Positions 1-8,549 of a stretch of DNA of 49,053 nt are shown piece by piece. The notes beneath the pieces are model-generated. The model was not told the DNA's origin. It saw only the letters and a program-made list of their open reading frames with translations, and did no database searches. Positions within the stretch are counted from its first letter, which is position 1, and every line of letters starts with the position of its first letter. The position numbers and the translations under genes were made by a program. The stretch covers positions 1 through 49,053 of the forward strand of contig MLAK01000907.1 of the NCBI GenBank assembly GCA_001839685.1. Direction: 5' to 3'. The DNA comes from Tritrichomonas foetus (Eukaryota; Parabasalia; Tritrichomonadida; Tritrichomonadidae).

Positions 1-9
1 TGGTAGGAC

Positions 10-64
10 AAAGGTTTATGGGATGGTCCCACAAAATCTTTGGGGGACCATTTTGTAAACCTTT
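10..64. repeat. Nested inverted repeat (hairpin-forming)
   Basis: A perfect 9-bp outer arm (aaaggttta at 10-18, taaaccttt at 56-64) encloses a perfect 7-bp inner arm (tggtccc at 24-30, gggacca at 44-50). A related palindrome-like block (gggaccatccc) lies at about 355-365, just before the first gene. The GC-rich inner arm stands out in this AT-rich background. It could be the end of a mobile element cut by the window edge or the 3' hairpin of an upstream gene; the sequence does not decide. Confidence 0.45.
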
Positions 65-392
65 CATATAGGAGGAAATGAATATTTCCCCAAATCAATA
101 TCTCAAAATCCATAACGATATATCACCACTGTGGTGATTGGATATATGAAAAAACTGAAAAAAGAAATAAGGATCGTTAATTGGCAACAAAAGAAAAATG
201 ATAAAAATTATCTGATTTGCCGAATAAATAATGTAACAGAAATCTGAACTTTTTATCATTTGTAGAGAATATTCCGGAATATTATATAATACAATGTTGG
301 AAGATTCTTGTGACATGAAAAAGGCAATAATGGTAAAAATAAAAAAACCGATATGGGACCATCCCAAAAATGTGATGAACGTTTAAAAAAAA

Positions 393-1103
393 ATGTTAGC
401 TGAAGAAGAGCCAGGCGTTGTTGGTTATGCTATCACTGGGAAAGATTCCACAAGTGTTTGCGTTCGTAACACTGATGAAACTGCACTCGAAATTTCTAAC
501 TGTACAAAATCCTTTATCTATATCATGAAACCAATGCAAACAATTATCGTCAAACACTGCGCAGATACAACAATATTTATATTACAATCGAATTTATTAA
601 CTGTAGACTTTTGCGAAAATTTAAGAATCACTGTATACGCTAATAATATTCAAGTTTCAAAAAGCCACGATTTAAATCTATATTTATATGTTACAAATCA
701 GCCGATCATTACAGAGGGATCATTTAAAGTCCAACTCGCGCCATATAATGCTGTAGTGAAAGGTGTTTCTCCAGAAGGTCCAAATTATTGGAACCGACCT
801 CTTCTTCAGGCTGGCGCTTCTTCCTCTCTACTTGACCCATCGGAATTCTTCCCATTTGTTATTCCATTTGGTGAAGAGCCAAACGGAATTGTTGCAAAAC
901 TCCCACTTTCTTACAAAAAAGCTCTCGCATGGCGGGAAAAAGTGGCAGAAGAGAGAAGGCAGCTTGTTTTGGCCTTTTGTAAAAAGGTTCCGGATTTTGC
1001 GGACAGCTTACAGAAGCAAATTTCTGAACAGTTTCAGAAATATCTTTCTGAGTCTAAAAGTGGTGAGCAACTCCAACAACTTAGATCTGTTGAATATGTT
1101 TAA
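393..1103 (+). CDS. C-CAP/cofactor C-like (TBCC-type) beta-helix protein
   Basis: 236 aa. Residues about 10-130 read as short successive beta strands with regularly spaced hydrophobics (TALEISNC, FIYIMKP, TIIVKHC, TIFILQS, LTVDFCENL, ITVYAN), the pattern of the right-handed beta-helix of the C-CAP/tubulin-cofactor C family. Family members act in tubulin folding or as GTPase-activating proteins for Arl2/3-type GTPases, and in cyclase-associated protein. The C-terminal third (about 180-236) is charged and helical. The catalytic Arg of GAP-active members could not be placed with confidence. The ATG at 393 is the first in frame; a TAA lies three codons upstream. The nearest neighbour is convergent, so this is a single-gene unit. 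The superfamily call is fairly secure; the exact subfamily (TBCC, TBCCD1, RP2 or other) is open. Confidence 0.65.
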   Translation: MLAEEEPGVVGYAITGKDSTSVCVRNTDETALEISNCTKSFIYIMKPMQTIIVKHCADTTIFILQSNLLTVDFCENLRITVYANNIQVSKSHDLNLYLYVTNQPIITEGSFKVQLAPYNAVVKGVSPEGPNYWNRPLLQAGASSSLLDPSEFFPFVIPFGEEPNGIVAKLPLSYKKALAWREKVAEERRQLVLAFCKKVPDFADSLQKQISEQFQKYLSESKSGEQLQQLRSVEYV

Positions 1104-1238
1104 ATAAATGAATACTATGTATTTTTATTGTTGAATTTTTTATTAATCAGTGCCTGTTTATCCTAATTAAGTAAATGATGATAACAATTTCCGATATCAT
1201 TCCAACGCCATATAGAAAAATTTTAATCAAACAAACAA

Positions 1239-1305
1239 ATCAAAACAAAACATACAAATCAAAACAAAACATACAATCAAAACAAAACATACATTCAAAA
1301 CAAAC
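1239..1305. repeat. Tandem repeat, ~18 bp unit, followed by A17 run
   Basis: Three copies plus a partial fourth of atcaaaacaaaacataca lie between the convergent genes ending at 1103 and 1387. The array is followed by a run of 17 A at 1311-1327. Copies differ by single bases. Confidence 0.85.
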
Positions 1306-1386
1306 GAATTAAAAAAAAAAAAAAAAAGATTTATTAATAAAATAATATAAAACAAAATATTCATAAAGAAAAATAAACATAAAAAT

Positions 1387-2715
1387 CTAGCTATGCCTTA
1401 TTTCTGTCTTTGCCCAAAAGCTTATCAATCCTGACACATCTGCTGCTAAAAACATATGTGCGTTTGGTACAAATTCAATTGAAGCAATTGATGATTCGTG
1501 CATTGTCAAAATTGTTGGTTCTTCATCTTTATCGCACACAATAAGGTCACCCATATCTGTTCCACAACACCATACCCAATTTCCACGGAAGTTGTTTATA
1601 GCGCATGGACATTTAGCTCTTAAAGATGGCACACGATAGTTTTTGACTAGTTGAGGATGTTTTGAATTTTCTTTGATTGCCAAAAGTGCGGCCATTTCAT
1701 TTCGAGTGTTATAAAAAATGAATTCATTATTTTCAATGAGAATCATTGACAAAGCGTCAACCGAACAGCTTTTTGGAGAATTTGTGAACTTTGTTCCTGA
1801 TATTCTAATTGATGATTTCAACTTTAATTCAGTGAAAATTTTACCACGTTTTCTGGATACTTTGGGCTCGATTGAAAGAATATCAATATCGCCATCCGAA
1901 GTACCACAAATTATAGATTCTGAGCCTTTAACGGCTGCCAAAGCAGAAATGGATTTTTTGGCATTATGAAATCTGGTGACTTCACATTCGAACTTTGAAA
2001 GAGTTGCACTTGATAAATTTTGGCGGAAACCAGCAGCAGTTTCACCAACTGATAACTCAGATAAATCAACTGAGAAAAGGTGGCCATTATGTGATCCAAT
2101 TATCGCGACGGCTTCAGAGTTTGGATATTTTATGACTTCTGAAGGCGGCGATGGAAGCACAAGTTCGCAAATCCGAGTTTCGCCACAGAGAATGTAGGCA
2201 GAGGTTGTCACACCAAATCCGATGATAAGATTATCAGAGACCCATTCAAATTTAAGGAAAGCAACGGATGGAACTGAAATTCTACCGTTTGGCCTGAGCT
2301 GATCTTCAAGTATGGTGGCAAAATGGAGAGATCCATCTAATGTCGAATATGCAAACTTCTCCGTTGAGGTTGGTGCAAAGTGCATTGAACTGATTGGACC
2401 TGGTGCATTCAAAGTTGGGCATGCTTTATGCCATAAAATAGGTTCTACGTCATCTGTCGGGATTGATAAAATAGCAGGAGTTTTCATCCTACGCGTGTGA
2501 AGAAGCATCCATAGATCGTTTAATGAATGCTTGGCTTTGTTTCGTGTCGTTTCGAGAAGTAAAATTCGAAGAGGTAAATATGTATTTTGTCTGAATTTGA
2601 CGTTTAATGATTTTTCTTGCTTTTTGAGAAAATATTTGCGGAATTGTACGTATCCTGGTCCGTCTGACCTATAAATTCCATCGAACTCAGAAATATCGTC
2701 AATTACACTTTTCAT
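1387..2715 (-). CDS. WD40-repeat protein, WDR13-like
   Basis: 442 aa. Degenerate WD40 blades run from about residue 105 to the end, for example KFAYSTLDGSLHFATI, NLIIGFGVTTSAYIL, AVAIIGSHNGHLFSVDLS and a final blade HMFLAADVSGLISFWAK. From memory of the human protein, the layout matches WDR13 block by block: an N-terminal basic helix with a QFRKYFLKKQ-like stretch, a blade carrying STLDGSL, a proline-rich strand (LVLPSPPS) before the next blade, and a last blade ending in DxSGxxxxW. WDR13 is a poorly understood nuclear scaffold in animals. The WD40 fold is secure; orthology with WDR13 is an inference from remembered sequence. The ATG at 2715 is the first in frame. Downstream it converges with the C-CAP-like gene. 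Confidence 0.65.
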   Translation of the reverse strand: MKSVIDDISEFDGIYRSDGPGYVQFRKYFLKKQEKSLNVKFRQNTYLPLRILLLETTRNKAKHSLNDLWMLLHTRRMKTPAILSIPTDDVEPILWHKACPTLNAPGPISSMHFAPTSTEKFAYSTLDGSLHFATILEDQLRPNGRISVPSVAFLKFEWVSDNLIIGFGVTTSAYILCGETRICELVLPSPPSEVIKYPNSEAVAIIGSHNGHLFSVDLSELSVGETAAGFRQNLSSATLSKFECEVTRFHNAKKSISALAAVKGSESIICGTSDGDIDILSIEPKVSRKRGKIFTELKLKSSIRISGTKFTNSPKSCSVDALSMILIENNEFIFYNTRNEMAALLAIKENSKHPQLVKNYRVPSLRAKCPCAINNFRGNWVWCCGTDMGDLIVCDKDEEPTILTMHESSIASIEFVPNAHMFLAADVSGLISFWAKTEIRHS

Positions 2716-3045
2716 GATGAAATAATATCATCTCACATGTCATCTTGATCTATAGTTTTTGAAATAAATATTGACAATGTGACCAGATTGTATATCAAAA
2801 AGTAACTTTTGAAATCATTTCTATTCTCAAATGGTCAATCATTAATCAATAGAATTATTTCCCAAAATAACATCATTTTATTCATACATAAAGTAAAGTT
2901 ACAGTTCAGCTTATGAAACAAATTGCGTATAAAAGTTTTTATTATTACAATAAGAAAATGAAATTAAATGTATTTTTCACATTTATTTTTTAATAATAAA
3001 AGTATCAAAATCCATAAATAAAACTATAATATACAAAAGTGGTGA
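2716..3045. other. Intergenic, no gene seen
   Basis: This 330-bp AT-rich spacer lies between two minus-strand genes: the end of the kinase gene and the promoter region of the WDR13-like gene. I see no RNA gene or repeat in it. Confidence 0.6.
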
Positions 3046-4470
3046 TTATGCTTTCTTATTTTTGACTAACGCTTCAATCCGCGCTGTGAGCACCTTCAAC
3101 TGATTCCTAAATCTTCCATTGTCGATTGTCAACTGTTCAATTTTTGCAGACAACTCAGCAATCTGCGTCCTCAAATCTTTCTGTTGCTGTAAATCTGGCT
3201 GTTGTAAGCCTTGCTGCTGCTGTGTTTGGAATTGGGTTTGAGGATTTTGGTGAATGGGTGCAGATTGCTGGCGAAGGCTTGGCTGTTGCACGAAATTCGA
3301 TTGAAGTGGTTGCGACTGTTGTTGTGCAAGATTTTGTTCTGTTTGTGGTTTTGCAGTTATATGAATATTAAATCTTCCTTTGTGTTCAACCGAGTCATTC
3401 TTAGGCACATTTTGTGAAGATAATGGTTTTGACACACTTGATGCATTTGTAGATGAAGTTTGAGGCTTGGCCTGCTGTGGAGATGGTGATGAAAGAATAT
3501 CATCGATTGGGAATTGCCACATTGGTTGAGTATTTGCATTAGGTGACATTTTTGGAGAAAGGTCTTCAAAAAGTGACATTTTTCTTCTTGCACGAGTTTC
3601 AAGTGATGGAATTTGGCTGAGAAGTGTAGATACCAGATATTCGCCACCTTGAGCCTTTTTTATAAAGTCATGTGAAAGCAAAGCAGCAGCAGACGGACGG
3701 TTTGCAATTTGATGATTTAAACACATTCTTACGAAATCTTTTAATTCAGGTGAATATGGCCCATCACGTGGAAGCCGTGGTGGTGGTGAATTCAAAATAT
3801 GGGGAATAATTCTTAATTGTGGCAAATTTTGATAAGGTGAATTTCCTGTAGCTAATTCATAGGTAGTAATACCAAGTGACCAAATATCAGCATTTTGTGT
3901 ATATCCAATTTCTTCATTTATAACTTCTGGCGCCATATAGCTTAATGTTCCAATGACAGTAAATCTTGCGCGCTTTCGGCCCTGTTCGAGGAGACTTGCA
4001 GCTACTCCGAAATCACCGATCTTGACTACGCCTGTTTCGCTAATTAAAATATTGCCTGGTTTGATGTCGCGATGTATTTCGTCATGCTCATGAACATAAT
4101 TTAAGGCTAGAAGTATACCCCTGACAATTGTTGCAATCTGTACTTCATCTGTAAAACCATTCTGATATTTTTCGCGCATAATATCAAGAACGGAGCCACC
4201 AGCCAAATATTCCATCAGCATATATAAAACAGAGCCGGAAATAAAAGAGCCGTAGTAATCAACAATGTTATCGTTATGGCAGCGCGACCAAAAGGCAACT
4301 TCACGACGGAGTACTTCGATTTCGAGTGGATAAAGTTCGAGATCTATTTTTTTTATCGATATGATTTTGTTGTTGGCGAGGCATTTCGCTTTGTAGACTT
4401 GCGATGTTGAACCTGAACCAATACATTCGAGTATTTGGTATTGATTAATATCGTGCGGGAAATAAGTCAT
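3046..4470 (-). CDS. STE20-family Ser/Thr kinase, SPAK/OSR1 type
   Basis: 474 aa. The kinase domain spans about residues 11-270 with every catalytic element present: Gly-rich loop GSGSTSQV (18-25), ATP-anchoring Lys40, alpha-C Glu57, catalytic loop HRDIKPGN (133-140), DFG (153-155) and APE (180-182). GGSVLDIM (91-98) and the block around ADIWSLGITTYELATG resemble SPAK/OSR1 (germinal-centre-kinase VI) enzymes, which control ion cotransporters and cytoskeleton in other eukaryotes. The activation segment carries Thr171 and Thr175, the usual phosphorylation region. After a Pro/Ser linker comes a Gln-rich stretch (about 375-430) and a C-terminal coiled coil (about 432-470). I see no clear CCT/PF2 docking domain, so its substrates may differ from those of OSR1. 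It is divergent with the Nup96-like gene, sharing a 198-bp upstream region. Confidence 0.88.
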   Translation of the reverse strand: MTYFPHDINQYQILECIGSGSTSQVYKAKCLANNKIISIKKIDLELYPLEIEVLRREVAFWSRCHNDNIVDYYGSFISGSVLYMLMEYLAGGSVLDIMREKYQNGFTDEVQIATIVRGILLALNYVHEHDEIHRDIKPGNILISETGVVKIGDFGVAASLLEQGRKRARFTVIGTLSYMAPEVINEEIGYTQNADIWSLGITTYELATGNSPYQNLPQLRIIPHILNSPPPRLPRDGPYSPELKDFVRMCLNHQIANRPSAAALLSHDFIKKAQGGEYLVSTLLSQIPSLETRARRKMSLFEDLSPKMSPNANTQPMWQFPIDDILSSPSPQQAKPQTSSTNASSVSKPLSSQNVPKNDSVEHKGRFNIHITAKPQTEQNLAQQQSQPLQSNFVQQPSLRQQSAPIHQNPQTQFQTQQQQGLQQPDLQQQKDLRTQIAELSAKIEQLTIDNGRFRNQLKVLTARIEALVKNKKA

Positions 4471-4668
4471 TCACTATTTTTATATTGATAAAAAATCTCA
4501 CAGAAATGATATTTCGATACTAAATTTGAAGAAAAGTATAGAGTTGTCATAAATGTCAAATGAGGTTTTTCTGTGATTATCTTACTAGTCATACATTCAT
4601 ACAACCATATAGCTTATTAAAAAGTTAACATGTCTCTATCAAGGCCAAAATAAGGTCAATTATCTACT

Positions 4669-6420
4669 ATGAATGAGATTGACCATCAAAATGCACTCTG
4701 CCAATATATCGATAATCTCAAAGGATTAAATTATACATCAGCAAAACAGCTCATCAACGATATTTGTCAAATCAAAATGAGCCGCAAGGACAATTCCTTT
4801 TGGACTCTCTTATATATTTTATTCGGCGATATCGAAGAAGAAGAACAAAGCCAGCTCATCGTCAGCTGGTTTAACAAAATTACTCAACATCATCTCCCGA
4901 AAAATATCCATCCTTTCCTTCGCCATCTTTTCACAAATCAGAAAAAAGAAGCATGTCATTACACGAATGAAATTTTTCCATATTTATCGTTAATTTTCGC
5001 GTCTCCCTCAAAAAATCCAACGGAAGCCAAAAACGTCCCATCATTTTTACAGGACCAAAATTATGAATATGGAAATGATTCAATTAATGGTTCTTCAATA
5101 TGGGCAATGATTATGGGCGATATCAAGCCTCTCCAAAAATACAACATTTCCTGGCAGCTTCTTTTTGCTCTACATTTTTGGTATTCAGTTGGTGAAGCAG
5201 ATTTAAAAACTGCTTTTCAAACTTTTTCATTGGTTGATCAATCTCCAAAATTAATGGAAGAAACTAAAAATGACCCAATTTATTTGCTACTACGTCTCTG
5301 TTCGGAATCATCGGCGACCGTTAAAAGTGCAGCGAATGTTAAAGTCAAGGCGAATGTTGCTGATGTAGCAATTGTGACTGATATTTCCTCCCTTCTCCCG
5401 CCACTTGACTGCCTCTTCTTTATGCGAATATGCCAGGCCCTTGAACTGTATCCTTATCAAGACGACGCAATGGATGCAGCCAATAAGGTGGCTGTTTACC
5501 AACTCATGAGAATGGGTCGTGTTAATGCTGCTGTGACTCTAATGAGTGACGACCAATTCACTAATGACACTGATTCACTCAAGCTTGCTCGCTTTGCCGC
5601 AACAGCTAGCAGGGAATTAGACGATACAGAGCGTCATATCATACAGTCATGTGAAGCAGTCACCGAGAAAGAAATTTTTCGATTTAAAGGTGTCAAAGCG
5701 CGTCTCTTGATGGAGACCTTTCACTCAACTCAACCTATTCAAAAATTCACCCAGCAAAACAATGATAATTCAAACATACATGATGATGATGATGATGCAA
5801 ATGCTAATAATAGTTTCCAAAATGTACAATTAAAGGATGAAGAAAAACAGTTTCAACAGTCATGCTTCTACTTTGGACTTAATAGTATAAATAATAACAC
5901 ATGGCAACAAAACATAAATAGCAATAAAAGGAATGCAGAAGAGTTTGATGAGTCAGAATGTTCATTGGAATATGCAGCGAGAGTTACAGATTTGTTTTTA
6001 CATGCAGCAGAATTTCCTGAATACGAAATCCAATACTTAACCGAGGCAAACTATCAAGCATACGATGTTTACCTTAAAAAAGCAATGAAATTGGGTAAGG
6101 GAATTGATAGAATTTTTGATTGGGCGCCGACATTTAAGAAAAGACTCGATGAAATGGACTCCTACGACTTCCTACAGACAACAGTGATCATTGAAGCACT
6201 AAAAGCTGCAGAAAATGGAGAGACCATAGATCCATCTTTACTCAGCGATATTTCAGAAGATATCATGAATCCATTTCGGCATTGTTTCAGATTTAGACAC
6301 TTTGTTGCATCTCGCCTGCTCAACCAACCAAACGGATTCAAACTTTTTTCGATTGCAGATCCGACGCCAAAGGATAAATTGCTCGAACTCATTCCAAAAG
6401 CATTCCGTGATGATGAATAG
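4669..6420 (+). CDS. Nup96-like nuclear pore scaffold protein
   Basis: 583 aa, helical throughout. The block at about residues 160-300 follows the Nup96 (C-terminal half of metazoan Nup98-96) pattern: WQLLFALHFWYSV, then DPIYLLLRL, then DISSLLPPLDCLFFMRICQAL, followed by a helix where Nup96 has EGLWEWAIFVLL, and later KEIFRFKGVKARL where Nup96 has the WIHEAKAVRA helix. Nup96 is a Y-complex scaffold nucleoporin. The protein is shorter than animal Nup96 and is not fused to an FG-repeat Nup98 half. An Asp/Asn-rich low-complexity insert sits at about 370-390. Assignment rests on remembered similarity; profile comparison would be decisive. The ATG at 4669 is 16 nt after a TCAATT sequence that could be a variant initiator. 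Confidence 0.6.
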   Translation: MNEIDHQNALCQYIDNLKGLNYTSAKQLINDICQIKMSRKDNSFWTLLYILFGDIEEEEQSQLIVSWFNKITQHHLPKNIHPFLRHLFTNQKKEACHYTNEIFPYLSLIFASPSKNPTEAKNVPSFLQDQNYEYGNDSINGSSIWAMIMGDIKPLQKYNISWQLLFALHFWYSVGEADLKTAFQTFSLVDQSPKLMEETKNDPIYLLLRLCSESSATVKSAANVKVKANVADVAIVTDISSLLPPLDCLFFMRICQALELYPYQDDAMDAANKVAVYQLMRMGRVNAAVTLMSDDQFTNDTDSLKLARFAATASRELDDTERHIIQSCEAVTEKEIFRFKGVKARLLMETFHSTQPIQKFTQQNNDNSNIHDDDDDANANNSFQNVQLKDEEKQFQQSCFYFGLNSINNNTWQQNINSNKRNAEEFDESECSLEYAARVTDLFLHAAEFPEYEIQYLTEANYQAYDVYLKKAMKLGKGIDRIFDWAPTFKKRLDEMDSYDFLQTTVIIEALKAAENGETIDPSLLSDISEDIMNPFRHCFRFRHFVASRLLNQPNGFKLFSIADPTPKDKLLELIPKAFRDDE

Positions 6421-6830
6421 AAACAAAAATATTACTGTATAGATAAAAAATATAAACAACTGATCTTTGTATTCACTTTATTTGGTGTCTATTATTTTAT
6501 TTGGTGTCTATTATTTTATTTACTGCTGAAAATATTTCTGAGGATAAAAAATTTAATTTCATTTATTGCACTAACATTTTGAGAGATCATCATCTTGAGG
6601 ATGAAACACTAACTGAAATCGAAAAATAAATGTTCACTAATATTCCAATTAGATTGATAGATTCAGGTTGAGATAAAATAACTCATTCTTTCATCCATAT
6701 GATTCTTGCATATTACATATACATTTTTATTACATATTACATTTATATATCTCTATTTCGACCAAGAGTTTTCAAAAATTTGGTGACGTTTAAAATTATA
6801 ATTTGTCAACATTTTTGTCAACAACCAAAA
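6421..6830. other. Intergenic spacer with a 19-bp duplication
   Basis: This AT-rich spacer separates the Nup96-like and GH1 genes. The only structure I see is the tandem duplication at 6481-6518. An open frame upstream of the GH1 start (from 6699) continues into that gene, but the first part is low-complexity Tyr/Ile-rich and is probably untranslated. Confidence 0.5.
6481..6518. repeat. Perfect 19-bp tandem duplication
   Basis: Two exact copies of tttggtgtctattatttta occur back to back in the spacer downstream of the Nup96-like gene. Confidence 0.9.
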
Positions 6831-8246
6831 ATGGGATTTTTCAAGTTTTTATTTATCGTCATTCTTATTTTAGTAGCCAGGTACTACTTGCTTCAATATC
6901 TTAGACCGAAATTCCCCAAATTTCCACCACGAAATGTTCCAGATGCGAATCCAGTTTTTCCAAAAACCTTTAAATACGGCGTTTCAACAGCTTCATACCA
7001 GATCGAAGCAGATGTTCCACCCACGAATTGGACTTTATGGGAAAGACAAACCGATCGCTTCGGCAATCCTCGCGCGCCTATCAATAATCGAAAATGTGAC
7101 GGATTCAATCGTTTTTACCAAGATATAATGTTGGCACAACAATTAGGATGCAAATACTATCGTCTTTCCTTTAGCTGGGCCCGTTTAAATCCTCGCCCTG
7201 GACAATTCGATAATGATATTTTGTCAACTTACAGAGGTTGGCTAATTAAAATCCGAGAGCTCGGGATGGAGCCTCTACTTGTTTTGTGGCATTTCGAGCA
7301 TCCAGCATGGCTTGAAGAGCGAGGATCAGTGATGTCACCTGAATTCGTTCACAAATTCACAGAATATGTTGAATTTGTAGTTAATGGTGTTTCTGATGTT
7401 TGCACTTTTTATCATACTGTTAATGAACCAATAGGATTCATTGTAACGTCAATTATAGGAGATGTTTTTCCACCGGGAAAGGGCACCATTGAAAACTGTG
7501 TTGATGGCATTGCAAATCTTATGCAATGTCACGCAAATGCTTATCATATTATTCATCGATTGAATCCGAACGCCAAAGTTTCATATGCCAAAAATGTCGT
7601 TCCTTTTATTCCAATGCATGGATGGTCTGCTATTGAATATTTGATATCGCATGTTTTGAACTTTTATAATCGTGTTGGATTTGATGTTTTCAAAACTGGA
7701 AAAATTCAATTTTTATGGTATACAAGAGAAATTCAGAATATTATTGGAACTCTTGATTATATATCTTTGAATCACTATTATTGTACTTTTGTTACTATCG
7801 ATTATCGACAATGGGGAAAACTAAATGGAAATTTCATTCCGTTTCTTTCATATGGTGATATGTTTTGTCCGACAAGTGATTTCGGATGGGGAATGATTCC
7901 CGGATCTCTTTCTGCAGTAGCTCGCTGGATTCATGACGAATATAACGCAGATCAAAGATTACCAATAATGATTACTGAACATGGAGCTGCAGACTCTGAA
8001 GACACAAGAAGACAATGGTTTTTAAAGGAATCTCTTTTCCATTTATCATCATTGACGAATTTAGGATATCCAATTGCTGCGTATATTCATTGGACACTTT
8101 TCGATAACTATGAGTGGGCTCAGGGAACAAAAATGAAGTTTGGTCTCTTCCAAACTGATTATGAAACAATGGAAAGGAAACCAAGAAAATCGGCTGAAAT
8201 ATTCGCAAAAATTGCCCAGTTACATAACAATAGGCCTGATTTTTGA
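6831..8246 (+). CDS. Membrane-anchored glycoside hydrolase family 1 (beta-glucosidase-like)
   Basis: 471 aa from the ATG at 6831, chosen because it opens a hydrophobic segment (MGFFKFLFIVILILVARYYL) that fits a signal peptide or signal anchor; an ATG at 6699 in the same frame only adds low-complexity sequence. GH1 landmarks are in order: GVSTASYQIE near residue 50, the acid/base Glu199 in VNEP, the nucleophile Glu383 in ITEHG, and the aglycone-site block WTLFDNYEW near 424. GH1 enzymes retain configuration and hydrolyse beta-glucosides, galactosides or related substrates; the substrate here cannot be told. The ITENG motif reads ITEHG (Asn to His next to the nucleophile), which may affect sugar specificity. 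The protein probably acts at the ER/lysosome lumen or the cell surface. Confidence 0.9.
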   Translation: MGFFKFLFIVILILVARYYLLQYLRPKFPKFPPRNVPDANPVFPKTFKYGVSTASYQIEADVPPTNWTLWERQTDRFGNPRAPINNRKCDGFNRFYQDIMLAQQLGCKYYRLSFSWARLNPRPGQFDNDILSTYRGWLIKIRELGMEPLLVLWHFEHPAWLEERGSVMSPEFVHKFTEYVEFVVNGVSDVCTFYHTVNEPIGFIVTSIIGDVFPPGKGTIENCVDGIANLMQCHANAYHIIHRLNPNAKVSYAKNVVPFIPMHGWSAIEYLISHVLNFYNRVGFDVFKTGKIQFLWYTREIQNIIGTLDYISLNHYYCTFVTIDYRQWGKLNGNFIPFLSYGDMFCPTSDFGWGMIPGSLSAVARWIHDEYNADQRLPIMITEHGAADSEDTRRQWFLKESLFHLSSLTNLGYPIAAYIHWTLFDNYEWAQGTKMKFGLFQTDYETMERKPRKSAEIFAKIAQLHNNRPDF

Positions 8247-8549
8247 AGCGTGAAACATTATCATTGTTTTGTGGTGGTTTATGTTTTTGTATAAAATTTT
8301 AATTCTTGATTATTTTTTTGCTCTTGTGTTTGTTTTGCTTTTAAATAAAAAAGAAATTAGGGGAAAAAGAAACTCACAAAATAGAGATATAAAAAAGGAA
8401 TAAAGAATGAAAAGATGAAAGTTGAATGAAAAATATTGAAAATGAAATATAAAATATAATGAATGATAACGGCAATATATTTTCTAGAAATAGTATTAAT
8501 CTATTTATTATAAACAAATGAAGAAAAAAGGAACTGATGTGTGAAGGTA
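8247..8549. other. Intergenic between convergent genes
   Basis: This 303-bp AT-rich 3' flank lies between the GH1 gene and the minus-strand ARM-like gene. I see nothing in it beyond A/T tracts. Confidence 0.6.

Noticed and set aside
95..367. 90-codon minus-strand open frame at the left edge
   Set aside because: Hydrophobic, Ile/Phe-rich composition typical of AT-rich noise. It has no family features and overlaps the region of inverted repeats and the promoter of the C-CAP-like gene.
6699..6830. Longer GH1 protein starting at 6699
   Set aside because: The extra 44 residues are low-complexity Tyr/Ile/Phe sequence. The ATG at 6831 begins a normal signal anchor.
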